DNA of 64,000 nt from Aeromonas hydrophila subsp. hydrophila ATCC 7966 (lineage in GTDB: Bacteria > Pseudomonadota > Gammaproteobacteria > Enterobacterales > Aeromonadaceae). The stretch is from positions 807,501-871,500 of the forward strand of contig NC_008570.1 in the NCBI RefSeq assembly GCF_000014805.1, read 5' to 3'. Below are positions 18,619 through 28,300 of the stretch, piece by piece (the stretch's first letter is position 1; each line of letters starts with the position of its first letter). The translations under genes and the position numbers were made by a program. The notes under the pieces were generated by a model that did not search any database, was not told the DNA's origin, and saw only the letters and a program-made list of their open reading frames with translations.

Positions 18619-21492
18619 TTATTCCCCCAGCAGCTGTTGCCAGACTGCCAGCACATGGCCGCGCTCCGGCAGCAGCCTGTCGTCGCCCACCTTGCGGGAG
18701 ACCTCGGAGAGGTTGAGGCGATGGCCGAGGTTGCGGATCTCCAGATAGGCATGCTTGAGCCCCTCCGCCTGCTCCAGGGTCAGCACCCCCGCCAGCACGC
18801 ACTCATCGAAGATGCGCACGTTATCGGACCAGCGAGTGAGCGCCTCGGGTTCGCCGCAGGCATGGGCCAGCACCAGGTATTGAGCGATGAACTCGATGTC
18901 CACCATGCCGCCGGGGGACTGCTTGAGGTCGAACTCGCCGGCGCCCGCTTTGAGCAGGTGATCCCGCATCTTGTGGCGCATCTCGCGCACCTCGCGGGCC
19001 AGGGTCGGCAGCTCGCGCTCCTTGGCCAGCACGGCGCGGCGGATGCGGGCAAACTCGGCGATCACGGCATCATCGCCATAGATGGGGCGGGCCCGCACCA
19101 GGGCCTGATGCTCCCAGGTCCAGGCCTCGTTTTGCTGGTACTGCTCGTAGGCCGCCAGCGACGAGACCAGCAGGCCTGAGTCGCCGGAGGGGCGCAGCCG
19201 CATGTCGATCTCGTAGAGGATGCCGGACGGGGTGCGGGTGCTGAACAGGTGCAGGATCCGCTGGGCGAGGCGCAGGTAGAACTGGCGGCTGTCGATGGGT
19301 TTGCGCCCGTCGGTATAGCTGTTGGGGTCGCCGCCGTGCAGGAACACCAGGTCGAGATCCGAGCCGTAGCCGAGCTCGATGCCGCCGAGCTTGCCATAGG
19401 CCACCACCGCAAAGCCGCGCCGGCCGCTCACCGCCACCTCGGGTGGCACCCCGTAGCGCTCGCTCATCTGGGCCCAGGCCTGATTGACCACCTCTTCGGT
19501 GATCGCCTCCGCCAGCCAGGTGAGGTGGTCGCTCACCTTCATCAGCGGCAGGGCGCCAGCGATGTCGGCCGCCACGATGCGCAACAGCTGCACCTGCTTG
19601 AACTGGCGCAGCGCCTCCATCTGCTGCTCCACGTCCTCTTCGGGGATGCGCAGCAGGAACTGGCGCAGCTGGGGCTTGTACTGATCGAGCGGGGTGGGGT
19701 GATAGAGGTGCTGGGGATCGAGCAACTCGTCCAGCAGGATGGGGTAGCGGGCCAACTGCTCGCTCACCAGATGACTGGCGTCACACAGCCGCACCAGCTG
19801 GCGCAGGGCGCCCGGGTTCTCCGCCAGCAGCTGCAGATAGGCGCTGCGGGTGAAGATGCGGGTCAGCAGCTCGCACACCCGTTCGAACAGGCGGGCGGGT
19901 TGCTCGCTGGCGACCACCAGTCGCAGCAGTTCCGGCATCAGCCAGTCCAGCGCGATGCGCCCCTGCGGGCCGACCTGACGGCGTTTGTACTCCTCCTTGA
20001 AACGCAGCAGGGCGGCGCAGAGCGAGGCGGGCTCGGCCACCCCCTGTGCGGTCAGCAGTTGCTCCAGCTCGGCGGCGTCGAGCTCGGTGCGCCACAGATC
20101 GAGCCAGAGCTGCTCCAGATGGGCGGGGGCCTCTTTCTCTTCCCCCACCACGGCGGCGAACTCCTGATGGACGGCAGCCATCTCCTCATCCAGATGAGCC
20201 ATGAAGGCGCCCCAGTCCGTAAAGCCGAGGGCGGCGACGAGCCGCTGGCGATCCCGCTCCTCGGTGGGCAGGGTCTGGGTCTGCTGATCGCCGATCTCCT
20301 GCAATATGTTCTCGACCCGGCGCAGGAAGCGATAGGCCGTCAGCAGGCGGTCGCAATGGGTGGATTCGAGGGCGCCGCACCGGGCGATGGCGGCCAGCGC
20401 CTCCGGCAGATGGCGCACCCGCAGTGCCGGCTCGCGCCCGCCACGAATCAGCTGCAGCGCCTGGGCGATGAACTCCACCTCGCGAATGCCGCCGGCCCCC
20501 AGCTTGATGTTGCCCTCCAGCCCCTTGCGGCGCACCTCGGCGGCGATCATCGCCTTCATCTGGCGCAGGCCGTCGATGACGCCGAAGTCGATATAGCGGC
20601 GAAACACGAAGGGGCGCAGCATCTCGGCCAGCTCCACTGCATGTTCGCACTGGGGCCCCAGCACCCGCGCCTTGACCATGGCGTAGCGCTCCCAGTTGCG
20701 GCCGTGGTGCTGGTAGTAATCCTCCATGGCGGCAAACGAGATGGCGAGCGGCCCCGCGTCGCCAAAGGGGCGCAGCCGCATGTCGACCCGAAACACCTGG
20801 CCGTCGACCGTGCTCTGGTGCAGGGCGTTGATGATGCGCTGGCCCAGCTTGATGAAGAATTGCTGGTTGGCGAGCTCGCGCCGCCCGCCGACCGTGTAGC
20901 CGTTCTCGGGGAAGGTGAAGATAAGGTCGATGTCCGAGGAGAAGTTGAGCTCGCCGCCCCCCAGCTTGCCCATGCCGAGGATCAGCAGCGGCTGCGGGTT
21001 GCCGTTGCCATCCATCGGGGTGCCCAGCTCGCCGCACTGCTTGGCGTAGAGCCAGTCGCGGGCCGCGCAGATGAGGGCATCCGCCAGTCTGGTGAGATGG
21101 ACAAAGCTCTCTTCCACCGCCGCATGGCCCAGCAGCTCGCGCCAGGCGATCACCAGCATGCGGCTGCGACGGAACTGGCGCAGGATGCGCTTGAGCGCCT
21201 CCTCGTCATCCACCTCGGCCAGCAGGGCGGTCAGATCGTGCTGGTAGGCGGGCCAGCGCTCGGAGCGCTCCAGCTCCCCGGAGGCGAGCAGCTCGGTCAG
21301 CAACTCAGGTTGTTTGAAGAGGGAGTCGGCGACAAAATCGGAGAGGCCGAGCAGGGTCAACAGGGTCTGGCGCACCGGCTCGGGCAGCGTGCCGTAGTCG
21401 GGGGCCAGTTCAATCAGCCGTTGCCAATGGCGCTGGGCCAGCTCCTGCAGCAGGGGGGAGAAGGCGGAGAGAGAGGGGGAGTGCTGGGCCAC
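18619..21492 (-). CDS. glnE: Glutamine synthetase adenylyltransferase/adenylyl-removing enzyme
   Basis: A 957-residue bifunctional enzyme that adenylylates and deadenylylates glutamine synthetase in response to PII and glutamine. Two nucleotidyltransferase domains are visible: GMGKLGGGELNFSSDIDLIF near 169-190 (removing domain) and YGKLGGIELGYGSDLDLVF near 699-720 (adenylylating domain). The frame extends to an ATG at 21552, but GTG at 21492 has AAGGAC 8 nt upstream and gives about the family length (E. coli 946). No partner gene is adjacent. Confidence 0.93.
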   Translation of the reverse strand: MAQHSPSLSAFSPLLQELAQRHWQRLIELAPDYGTLPEPVRQTLLTLLGLSDFVADSLFKQPELLTELLASGELERSERWPAYQHDLTALLAEVDDEEALKRILRQFRRSRMLVIAWRELLGHAAVEESFVHLTRLADALICAARDWLYAKQCGELGTPMDGNGNPQPLLILGMGKLGGGELNFSSDIDLIFTFPENGYTVGGRRELANQQFFIKLGQRIINALHQSTVDGQVFRVDMRLRPFGDAGPLAISFAAMEDYYQHHGRNWERYAMVKARVLGPQCEHAVELAEMLRPFVFRRYIDFGVIDGLRQMKAMIAAEVRRKGLEGNIKLGAGGIREVEFIAQALQLIRGGREPALRVRHLPEALAAIARCGALESTHCDRLLTAYRFLRRVENILQEIGDQQTQTLPTEERDRQRLVAALGFTDWGAFMAHLDEEMAAVHQEFAAVVGEEKEAPAHLEQLWLDLWRTELDAAELEQLLTAQGVAEPASLCAALLRFKEEYKRRQVGPQGRIALDWLMPELLRLVVASEQPARLFERVCELLTRIFTRSAYLQLLAENPGALRQLVRLCDASHLVSEQLARYPILLDELLDPQHLYHPTPLDQYKPQLRQFLLRIPEEDVEQQMEALRQFKQVQLLRIVAADIAGALPLMKVSDHLTWLAEAITEEVVNQAWAQMSERYGVPPEVAVSGRRGFAVVAYGKLGGIELGYGSDLDLVFLHGGDPNSYTDGRKPIDSRQFYLRLAQRILHLFSTRTPSGILYEIDMRLRPSGDSGLLVSSLAAYEQYQQNEAWTWEHQALVRARPIYGDDAVIAEFARIRRAVLAKERELPTLAREVREMRHKMRDHLLKAGAGEFDLKQSPGGMVDIEFIAQYLVLAHACGEPEALTRWSDNVRIFDECVLAGVLTLEQAEGLKHAYLEIRNLGHRLNLSEVSRKVGDDRLLPERGHVLAVWQQLLGE

Positions 21493-21623
21493 GGTTGCCG
21501 TCCTTGTGATTAACGAAACTGCCGGATAAAAAGCTGGCTGCCAATCTAGCACTGTCGGGCCCCCGCGTCACAGCGCGGGGGGCGAGAAGCATGATCCGGC
21601 GGGAATTATCGGCAGCCGGTGGT

Positions 21624-22064
21624 TCAGGTGCGCTGGTAGATATCGGGGTGGTAGATCTCCATCAGACTGCCGGGGCTGGCGGGCGGCACGAAGCCGAAAC
21701 CGGCGTAGAGGCCGTGGGCATCCGAGGTGGCGAGGGAGAGGCGACGCAATCCCTGCAACTCGGGATGGTCGAGCATGGCCGCCACCAGCGCCTTGCTGTA
21801 GCCCTGGCCGCGATGCTCAGGCAGGACAAACACGTCGGCCAGATAGCCGAAGGTGGCCTTGTCTGTGATGACCCGGGCGAAGGCGACTTGCTGAGCGCCG
21901 AGGTAGCCGCCAAAGCAGAGCGAATGGTTGATGGCCCGCTGCAGGGTGGCAAGGGGAATGCCGCGACACCAGTAGGCCTCCTCAGAGAGAAAACGGTGAA
22001 TGAGCGGCACGTCGAGCCGTCCCTTGTCGGCGCTGATTTCAAGCGCAAGTTCTGTAGTCTGCAT
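21624..22064 (-). CDS. GNAT-family N-acetyltransferase
   Basis: A 146-residue GNAT protein with motif A LADVFVLPEHRGQGYSKALV (R-G-x-G-Y-S) and motif B near YAGFGFVPP. An AAGGAG site precedes ATG 22064. Substrate unknown. Transcribed in the same direction as glnE, separated by 131 bp. Confidence 0.85.
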   Translation of the reverse strand: MQTTELALEISADKGRLDVPLIHRFLSEEAYWCRGIPLATLQRAINHSLCFGGYLGAQQVAFARVITDKATFGYLADVFVLPEHRGQGYSKALVAAMLDHPELQGLRRLSLATSDAHGLYAGFGFVPPASPGSLMEIYHPDIYQRT

Positions 22065-22082
22065 CCTGGCTCCTTGCCGCGA

Positions 22083-22113
22083 TGAAAAAAGAAAGGCCCC
22101 TCGTGGGGGCCTT
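22083..22113 (-). terminator. Terminator downstream of the chemoreceptor gene
   Basis: On the minus strand AAGGCCCC-CACG-AGGGGCCTT is followed by TCTTTTTTC. It lies beyond both the chemoreceptor stop and the truncated receptor copy, so the terminator seems to belong to the stub's original gene. Confidence 0.85.
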
Positions 22114-22156
22114 CCAGTCTAACCAGATTGCGACGTTCAACAACAGCGGCCCTGTG

Positions 22157-22217
22157 TCAGGCCAGTTTGAAAACCTGAATGATGAGTGCTGTCCAGGGGC
22201 TGGCTGTGCTGAGCCAT
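22157..22217 (-). pseudogene. Truncated second copy of a chemoreceptor 3' end
   Basis: Read on the minus strand, the last codons give IIQVFKLA and stop, against HIQAFKLA and stop in the intact receptor at 22245. Upstream bases in another frame give HSQPLDS, against HSQTLDT in the intact gene. A small shift has thus broken the frame. The similarity ends after about 60 bp. It is the stub of a paralogous or replaced receptor gene, followed by the terminator at 22083. Confidence 0.8.
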
Positions 22218-22244
22218 CTCTTCCTGTCGGTGAGATGGCGCCCG

Positions 22245-23495
22245 TCAGGCCAGCTTGAAGGCCTGGATATGAGTATCCAGGGTCTGGCTGTGGCGCTCCA
22301 CCAGTTCGGAGGCCTCCTGCAGCTCCCGCAGCACCACGACGGAGCCTTCCACCACCTGCTTGACCTGCTCCAGGTTGCCGCTCATCTCCTCGGCCACCGA
22401 GCTCTGCTGCTCGGAGGCGGCGGCGATCTGGCGGTTCATGTCGGCCACCCCCTGTACCCGCTGCACTATGGTGGCGAGCTGGTCGCCGGCCTGGGTCACT
22501 TGCTCCACCCCCTTGTCGGCCTGCTGCACGCTCTGGGCCATCAGTTCGGCGGCCTGGCGGGCGTTGCTCTGCAGCTGCTCGATCATCTTCTGGATCTCGA
22601 CGGTGGCGGCCTGGGCCCGGTTGGCCAGTTCGCGCACCTCGGAGGCGACCACCGCGAAACCACGGCCGGCCTCGCCGGCGCGGGCGGCTTCGATGGCGGC
22701 GTTCAGCGCCAGCAGGTTGGTCTGCTCCGAGATGCCGCGAATGGTATCCACGACGGAGCCAATCTGCTCGACCCCCTGTTCCACCTGATTGACCACGGTG
22801 GAGGAGCGCTGAATGTTGCCGGAGAGGGTATCTATGGTGTTGACGGTGGCGGCCACGCAGCGGCTGCCCTCCTCGGCCAGCAGGCTGGTCTCGGCGGTGG
22901 CGTGGGAGGCCTGCTCCGCATGGGCGGCTACCTCGCGAATGGCACCCACCATCTGGCTCATGGCGCTGGCCAGTTGCTCAATCTGGGTGAACTCCTCGCT
23001 GATGGCCTCGTTGGCCTCCTCCATGCAAAGGGTGACCTGGGAGGCGATGTCGTTGAGCTCCTTGCAGGCGACGCGCTGGGTGCCGAACACCTCCTTGAGG
23101 TTCTCCTGGGAGTGGGCCACCGCCTTGGCGATGTCACCGAACTCGTCACGGGACTTGAGCAGCACCCGGTGGCTCAGATCCTTGCGGGCGAAGCGCTCCA
23201 GCAGGCCCACCAGATAGTGCACCTGCTTGACCATCAGGCGCGAGCCGGTCAGCAGCAGCACCACGAACAGCAGCCCCATGATGGCGGTCTCCATCAACCC
23301 GGTCCAGAGCAGGCTGTTGGCGATAGTGTCCGCCTTGTCGGGCGCGATGCCTTCGTTGAGCAGGGTGGTTTCCAGATTGCTGGCGTCGAACCAGAGCTTG
23401 ACCAGCAGCAGCACAGTACTGAACACCATGAGCAGTACCACTTTGGGTACCAGCCGGATATTGCTCATTCGCCTCTCCAGCGGGTTTAACTGCAT
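22245..23495 (-). CDS. Methyl-accepting chemotaxis protein with a minimal periplasmic loop
   Basis: A 416-residue membrane receptor. Two membrane helices at about 20-38 and 70-92 are separated by only some 30 residues, so there is no usual ligand-binding domain. HAMP-like coil follows ([22 protein letters not shown]), then the cytoplasmic signalling domain whose hairpin tip reads [19 protein letters not shown]. The C-terminus lacks an NWETF-type pentapeptide. Start ATG 23495 is chosen for AAAAGGAG 7 nt upstream; the frame runs 26 residues further. A receptor of this build may sense within the membrane or respond to energy state or a partner. Confidence 0.9.
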   Translation of the reverse strand: MQLNPLERRMSNIRLVPKVVLLMVFSTVLLLVKLWFDASNLETTLLNEGIAPDKADTIANSLLWTGLMETAIMGLLFVVLLLTGSRLMVKQVHYLVGLLERFARKDLSHRVLLKSRDEFGDIAKAVAHSQENLKEVFGTQRVACKELNDIASQVTLCMEEANEAISEEFTQIEQLASAMSQMVGAIREVAAHAEQASHATAETSLLAEEGSRCVAATVNTIDTLSGNIQRSSTVVNQVEQGVEQIGSVVDTIRGISEQTNLLALNAAIEAARAGEAGRGFAVVASEVRELANRAQAATVEIQKMIEQLQSNARQAAELMAQSVQQADKGVEQVTQAGDQLATIVQRVQGVADMNRQIAAASEQQSSVAEEMSGNLEQVKQVVEGSVVVLRELQEASELVERHSQTLDTHIQAFKLA

Positions 23496-23595
23496 AATAT
23501 TTCTCCTTTTAATGACCGGTTTTCCTTTGTCCTCAGGACTATCGGCATTATCTTCCTTTTTATTAATTCGCACCGTGCCTAAAGTGGGAAAATGT

Positions 23596-24348
23596 ATGCG
23601 ACATCACTTAACTCATCTGCGCGCCATGGATCTGCTGATGGCGTTTCTGTCGGTGATCTCGGTTTTGCTGGTCACGGCCCGCTGGTGGGGGCATGCCCAG
23701 CTCACCCCCCAGACCCTGCAGCTGTTCTATGACGTTGACAGCCTGATCTGCTACTTCTTCCTCGCCCATTTCGCCTATGGCTGGGCCCGAGCCTCCGACC
23801 GGATGGCCTTCTTCAAGGCCAACTGGTTCTATCTGCCGGGCAGCCTGCCGATGGTGGAACAACTGCGCTGGGCCCGTCTGCTGCAGCTGTGGCGGGTCTA
23901 TCAGCTGTTCAAGGAGCACCCGGATCTCTGGGCCATGTTCCGTCGCGAGCGCAACGAGACCACCCTCTCCGGCATTCTGTTCCTGTTCTTCCTGCTGCTG
24001 GGGGTCGGTTCCGGGGTCATGTATCTGATCGAATCGGGCCAGCCCGGCAGCCAGATCCAGACCCCCTACGATGCGTTCTGGTGGACGCTGGTGACCCTGT
24101 CAACCGTGGGATACGGCGACCTGGTGCCCAAGACGGAACAAGGGCGCTTCGTCGCCAGCCTGCTGATCCTGTTCGGGGTCGGTCTGTTTGGCGCCATCAG
24201 CGGTTTCATGGCCAGCCTGTTTCTGCAGCCGGGGCGGGGGGATGGCGAGCTGGAGAAGTGGCGCCATCACCAGAGTGCGCAGCAGGATCTGTTGTTGCAG
24301 GAGCTGCGTGCCCTGCGGGACGAGGTGAAGGCACTGAAACAGAAATAG
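23596..24348 (+). CDS. Voltage-gated-type potassium channel protein
   Basis: A 250-residue ion channel. The selectivity filter and flanks are [14 protein letters not shown]. Hydrophobic segments before ([21 protein letters not shown]) and after ([23 protein letters not shown]) form the pore helices, and an S1-S4-like region precedes them ([16 protein letters not shown] onward) with basic residues in [16 protein letters not shown] short C-terminal coiled coil ends the protein. The start is uncertain: ATG at 23596, ATG at 23626 and an upstream GTG are all possible and none has a strong ribosome site. Divergent from the chemoreceptor gene across 100 bp. Confidence 0.85.
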   Translation: MRHHLTHLRAMDLLMAFLSVISVLLVTARWWGHAQLTPQTLQLFYDVDSLICYFFLAHFAYGWARASDRMAFFKANWFYLPGSLPMVEQLRWARLLQLWRVYQLFKEHPDLWAMFRRERNETTLSGILFLFFLLLGVGSGVMYLIESGQPGSQIQTPYDAFWWTLVTLSTVGYGDLVPKTEQGRFVASLLILFGVGLFGAISGFMASLFLQPGRGDGELEKWRHHQSAQQDLLLQELRALRDEVKALKQK

Positions 24349-24500
24349 GCAGCGGCGTCCGGAATGGTCGCGTCGCGGCGCAAACAAGTTGCGAGCCAGC
24401 TCTCAGCTCGGGGGGCGCCACTTTTCTTTGCTTGTCCTTTGACCCGCAGGCGGCTTAACATTCGCCAGTCACCTAACCAAACGAAGAGAACCGATCGACC

Positions 24501-25106
24501 ATGCGCGCCCTTCTCGGGATCCTGATCTGCTTGTGTGCCCAACAGGCACTGGCCGATACCCGTTATGTTTCAGACAACATCTTTACCTTTATTCACAATG
24601 GTCCGGGTACCCAGTACCGGATCCTTGGCAGCGTCAAGGCGGGTGAGCCGCTGGACGTCAAGGCAGTGAACAACGAAGCCGGTTTCACCCAGGTGGTGGA
24701 TGGTCGTGGCCGTGAAGGCTGGATCAAGAGCAGCGAGCTGCAGGGCGAGATCAGCCTGCGCGAACGGCTGCCCCAGGTGCAAAAAGAGCTGGAAGAGGCC
24801 AAGGCCCGCCTGCTGAACCTCAACGGTGACAACGAGAAACGCTTCACCGAGAAGGATGGCAAGATCGCCGAGCAGAGCAAGGAGATCGCCAGCCTGAAGG
24901 CTCAGCTGGCCAGCCAGAGCGAGGAGATGGGCAATCTCAAAGAGCAGAACGACGCCCTGACCCAGAGCTACGACAACCAGGAGCACGACATGCAGATGGA
25001 CTGGTTCATCCGCGGTGGTGCCATGGTGGGTGGCGGCATCCTGCTCGGCATCCTGTTGCCTATGCTGCCCCGTCGTCGCAGCCGCGGCGATCGCTGGATG
25101 AACTGA
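24501..25106 (+). CDS. YgiM-like SH3 domain protein, membrane anchored
   Basis: A 201-residue protein of the TIGR04211/YgiM type. It has a signal peptide at 1-18 (QQALA-D), a bacterial SH3 domain at about 20-85 (GPGTQYRILGSVKAGEPL, GREGWIKSSEL), a coiled coil at about 90-160 and a C-terminal membrane helix (GGAMVGGGILLGILLPML) followed by basic residues. The architecture points to a periplasmic domain tethered to the inner membrane; the exact role is not established. Monocistronic, with its own terminator. Confidence 0.88.
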   Translation: MRALLGILICLCAQQALADTRYVSDNIFTFIHNGPGTQYRILGSVKAGEPLDVKAVNNEAGFTQVVDGRGREGWIKSSELQGEISLRERLPQVQKELEEAKARLLNLNGDNEKRFTEKDGKIAEQSKEIASLKAQLASQSEEMGNLKEQNDALTQSYDNQEHDMQMDWFIRGGAMVGGGILLGILLPMLPRRRSRGDRWMN

Positions 25107-25128
25107 CAACGGCTGTCGGAAGCAGAGT

Positions 25129-25158
25129 GAAGGGTCGCCATGGCGACCCTTCTTTTTT
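25129..25158 (+). terminator. Terminator after the SH3 protein gene
   Basis: GAAGGGTCGCCA / TGGCGACCCTTC is a perfect 12-bp inverted repeat followed by T6, a strong rho-independent terminator. Confidence 0.92.
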
Positions 25159-25171
25159 GTCTGGAGAAAAA

Positions 25172-25181
25172 TTGTATACAA
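25172..25181. promoter_or_regulatory. Palindrome TTGTATACAA upstream of putA, distal site
   Basis: A perfect 10-bp palindrome 195 bp before the putA start. The same TGTATACA core recurs at 25300. Sites of this shape are typical of GntR-family (FadR/VanR-type) repressors. As this PutA lacks the DNA-binding domain used for autoregulation in enterics, a separate repressor acting here is plausible. Confidence 0.5.
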
Positions 25182-25297
25182 AATAAGGCGATGAATTTTA
25201 CCTAGTTAGCATATGGCGCCGATATCGTGCGTCATATGAGCCAATCAGCGATCTTTGTTAATAACAGGCAACAATTTCATTTCATCTATGGGTCGAT

Positions 25298-25309
25298 ATT
25301 GTATACATT
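25298..25309. promoter_or_regulatory. Palindromic TGTATACA site upstream of putA, proximal site
   Basis: The core TGTATACA at 25300-25307 sits inside ATTGTATACATT, about 127 bp (some 12 helical turns) from the distal palindrome centre and about 70 bp before the putA start, near where its promoter must lie. Together the two could allow looping by a dimeric repressor. Confidence 0.5.
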
Positions 25310-25375
25310 ATCGGCGTTTCGGCGGCACGGCCGCCTTCGTCGATATCAGCCCTAGGGCGTACAGGAAGACCCCAT

Positions 25376-28300
25376 ATGTTCAAAGCTACCCAAGTGCTTG
25401 CCGCTGACTATGTTCCCTCCGATCTGGCCGCCCTGCGCGAAGCCATCACCCAGAACTACGTGGTGGATGAAAATGCCTATCTGGCCGAGCTGTCGGCCAT
25501 GCTGCCGGGGGATGGCGCCTCGCTGGAACGGGTGACCCAGCGTGCCCGCACCCTGGTGACCAAGGTGCGCAAGGAGAGCGGCTCCGGCGACGGCATCGAC
25601 GCCTTCTTGCAAGAGTACAGCCTGGATACCCAGGAGGGGATCATCCTGATGTGCCTGGCGGAGGCGCTGCTGCGCATTCCCGATGCCGAGACCGCCGATG
25701 CCCTGATCAAGGACAAGCTCTCCGGCGCCAACTGGTCGTCCCATTTTCGCAAAAGCGACTCCACCCTGGTGAACGCCTCCACCTGGGGGCTGATGCTGAC
25801 CGGCAAGATCATCAAGCTGGACAAGAAGCTGGACGGCAACCCGGCCAACCTGCTGGGCCGCATGGTCAACAAGCTGGGGGAGCCGGTGGTGCGCTCCGCC
25901 ATGTACGCCGCCATGAAGATCATGGGCAAGCAGTTCGTGCTGGGGCGCGACATGAAAGAAGCCCTCAAGGCGAGCCGCAAGTCCCGCGAGAAGGGTTACA
26001 CCCACACCTACGACATGCTGGGGGAGTCCGCCCTGACCCTGGCCGATGCCGACAAGTATTTCGGTGACTACCAGCGCGCCATCGAGGCGGTGGGCAACGA
26101 GCGCATCAGCGACGGCGGCCCGGCCCCTTCCATCTCCATCAAGCTGTCGGCGCTGCATCCGCGCTATGACGTGGCCAACCGCGAGCGGGTGCTCGGCGAA
26201 ATGTGCGAGCGGCTGGTGGGACTGGTGCGCCTCGCCCGCGACAAGGACGTGGCTATCAGCATCGATGCCGAAGAGATGGACCGCCTCGAGCTCTCCCTCG
26301 ATCTGTTCGAGCAGCTCTATCGCTCCGACGCCAACCGCGGCTGGGGCAAGCTCGGCATGGTGGTGCAGGCCTACTCCAAGCGCGCCCTGCCGGTGCTCTG
26401 CTGGCTCACCGCGCTGGCTCGCGAGCAGGGGGACCTGATCCCGGTGCGGCTGGTGAAGGGCGCCTACTGGGACAGCGAGCTCAAATATGCCCAGCAGGCC
26501 GGCCTGCCCGGCTACCCGCTGTTTACCCGCAAGGCGGGCACCGACATCTCCTACCTCGCCTGCGCCCGCTACCTGCTGAGCGAGCCGACCCGCGGCTTTA
26601 TCTCGCCCCAGTTTGCCACCCACAACGCCAACACCGTGGTCAGCATTCTGGAGATGGCTGGCGATCGCCAGTTCGAGTTCCAGCGCCTGCACGGCATGGG
26701 GGAGGAGCTGCACAACGCCGTGCTCAGCGAATATCCCGGCCTGCACTGCCGCATCTATGCGCCTGTGGGTGCCCACAAGGATCTGCTGCCCTACCTGGTG
26801 CGCCGTCTGCTGGAGAACGGGGCCAACACCTCCTTCGTCCACAAGCTGGTGGATCCCAACACCCCGGTCGACTCCCTGGCCGAGCACCCGCTGCGCACCC
26901 TCAAGCGTTACTCCAGCCTGGCCAACGATCGCATTCCGCAGCCGGTGAACCTGTTCAGCGACCGCAAGAACTCCAGCGGAGTCAACATGAACATCCTCTC
27001 CATCCAGCGCCCCTTCTTCGCCAAGCTGAAGGAGGTGGAGAGCAAGCAGTGGTTGGCGGGTCCCATCGTCGATGGCGAGACCCTCAAGCGCAATGAGGCC
27101 CGTGTGGTGCTGAGCCCGCAGGATGTGAGCCTGACTGTCGGCAAGATCCACTGGGCCGACGAGCAGGCAGTGGAGCAGGCGCTGGCCTCGGCCCATGCCG
27201 CCTTCCCGCGCTGGCGCGAGACTCCGGTGAGTGAGCGTGCCGCCGCCCTTGAGAAACTGGCGGATCTGCTGGAAGCGAACCGCGAGCAGTTCATCTCCCT
27301 CTGTACCCGTGAGGCGGGCAAGCTGCTGCAGGACGGCATCGACGAGGTGCGCGAGGCGGTGGACTTCTGCCGCTACTACGCGGTGCAGGCCCGTGGCCTG
27401 ATGGGGCAGGCGACCCTGCTGCCCGGCTACACCGGCGAGATGAACGAGCTGTTCCTGCAGGGGCGTGGCGTGTTCGTCTGCATCAGCCCGTGGAACTTCC
27501 CGCTGGCGATTTTCCTGGGACAAGTCGCCGCAGCGCTGGCCACCGGCAACACCGTCATCGCCAAGCCGGCCGAGCAGACCGGTCTCATCGCTCACCTGGC
27601 GGTGACCCTGGCTCATCAGGCCGGCATTCCCGGCGACGTGCTGCAACTGCTGCCGGGTGACGGCGCCACCGTGGGCGCCAAGCTGACGGCAGATGCCCGC
27701 ATCGGCGGCGTCTGCTTCACCGGCTCCACCGAGACCGCCAAGCTCATCAACATGACTCTGGCCCAGCGCGATGGCGCCATCCTGCCGCTCATCGCCGAGA
27801 CCGGCGGCCAGAATGCCATGATCGTCGACTCCACCGCCCTGCCGGAGCAGGTGGTGCGCGATGTGGTGAGCGCCGCTTTCCAGAGCGCCGGCCAGCGCTG
27901 CTCCGCCCTGCGGGTGCTCTACCTGCAGGAAGAGATCGCGCCGCGGGTGCTGGAGATCCTGACCGGTGCCCTGCAGGAGCTCAAAGTGGGCAACCCGGCC
28001 GAGCACAACACCGACGTCGGCCCGGTCATCGACGCCGAGGCCAAGGCCGGGCTGGATGCGCACCTGGTGCACATGATCCCGCGTGCCCGCCTGATCGCCC
28101 AGGCACCGATGCCGGCCGTGACCCTGGGGGGCCACTTCGTGCAGCCGACCGCGCTGGAGATCGGCTCCATCCGCGAGCTGACCCGCGAGCAGTTCGGCCC
28201 CATCCTGCACGTGGTGCGCTACGCCGCCCGGGATCTGGACAAGGTGATCAGCGACATCAACGGCACCGGTTACGGCCTGACGCTGGGGATCCACAGCCGC

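Noticed and set aside
19249..21513. A 754-codon open frame opposite glnE
   Set aside because: Antisense of glnE, whose two catalytic domains are unmistakable on the minus strand.
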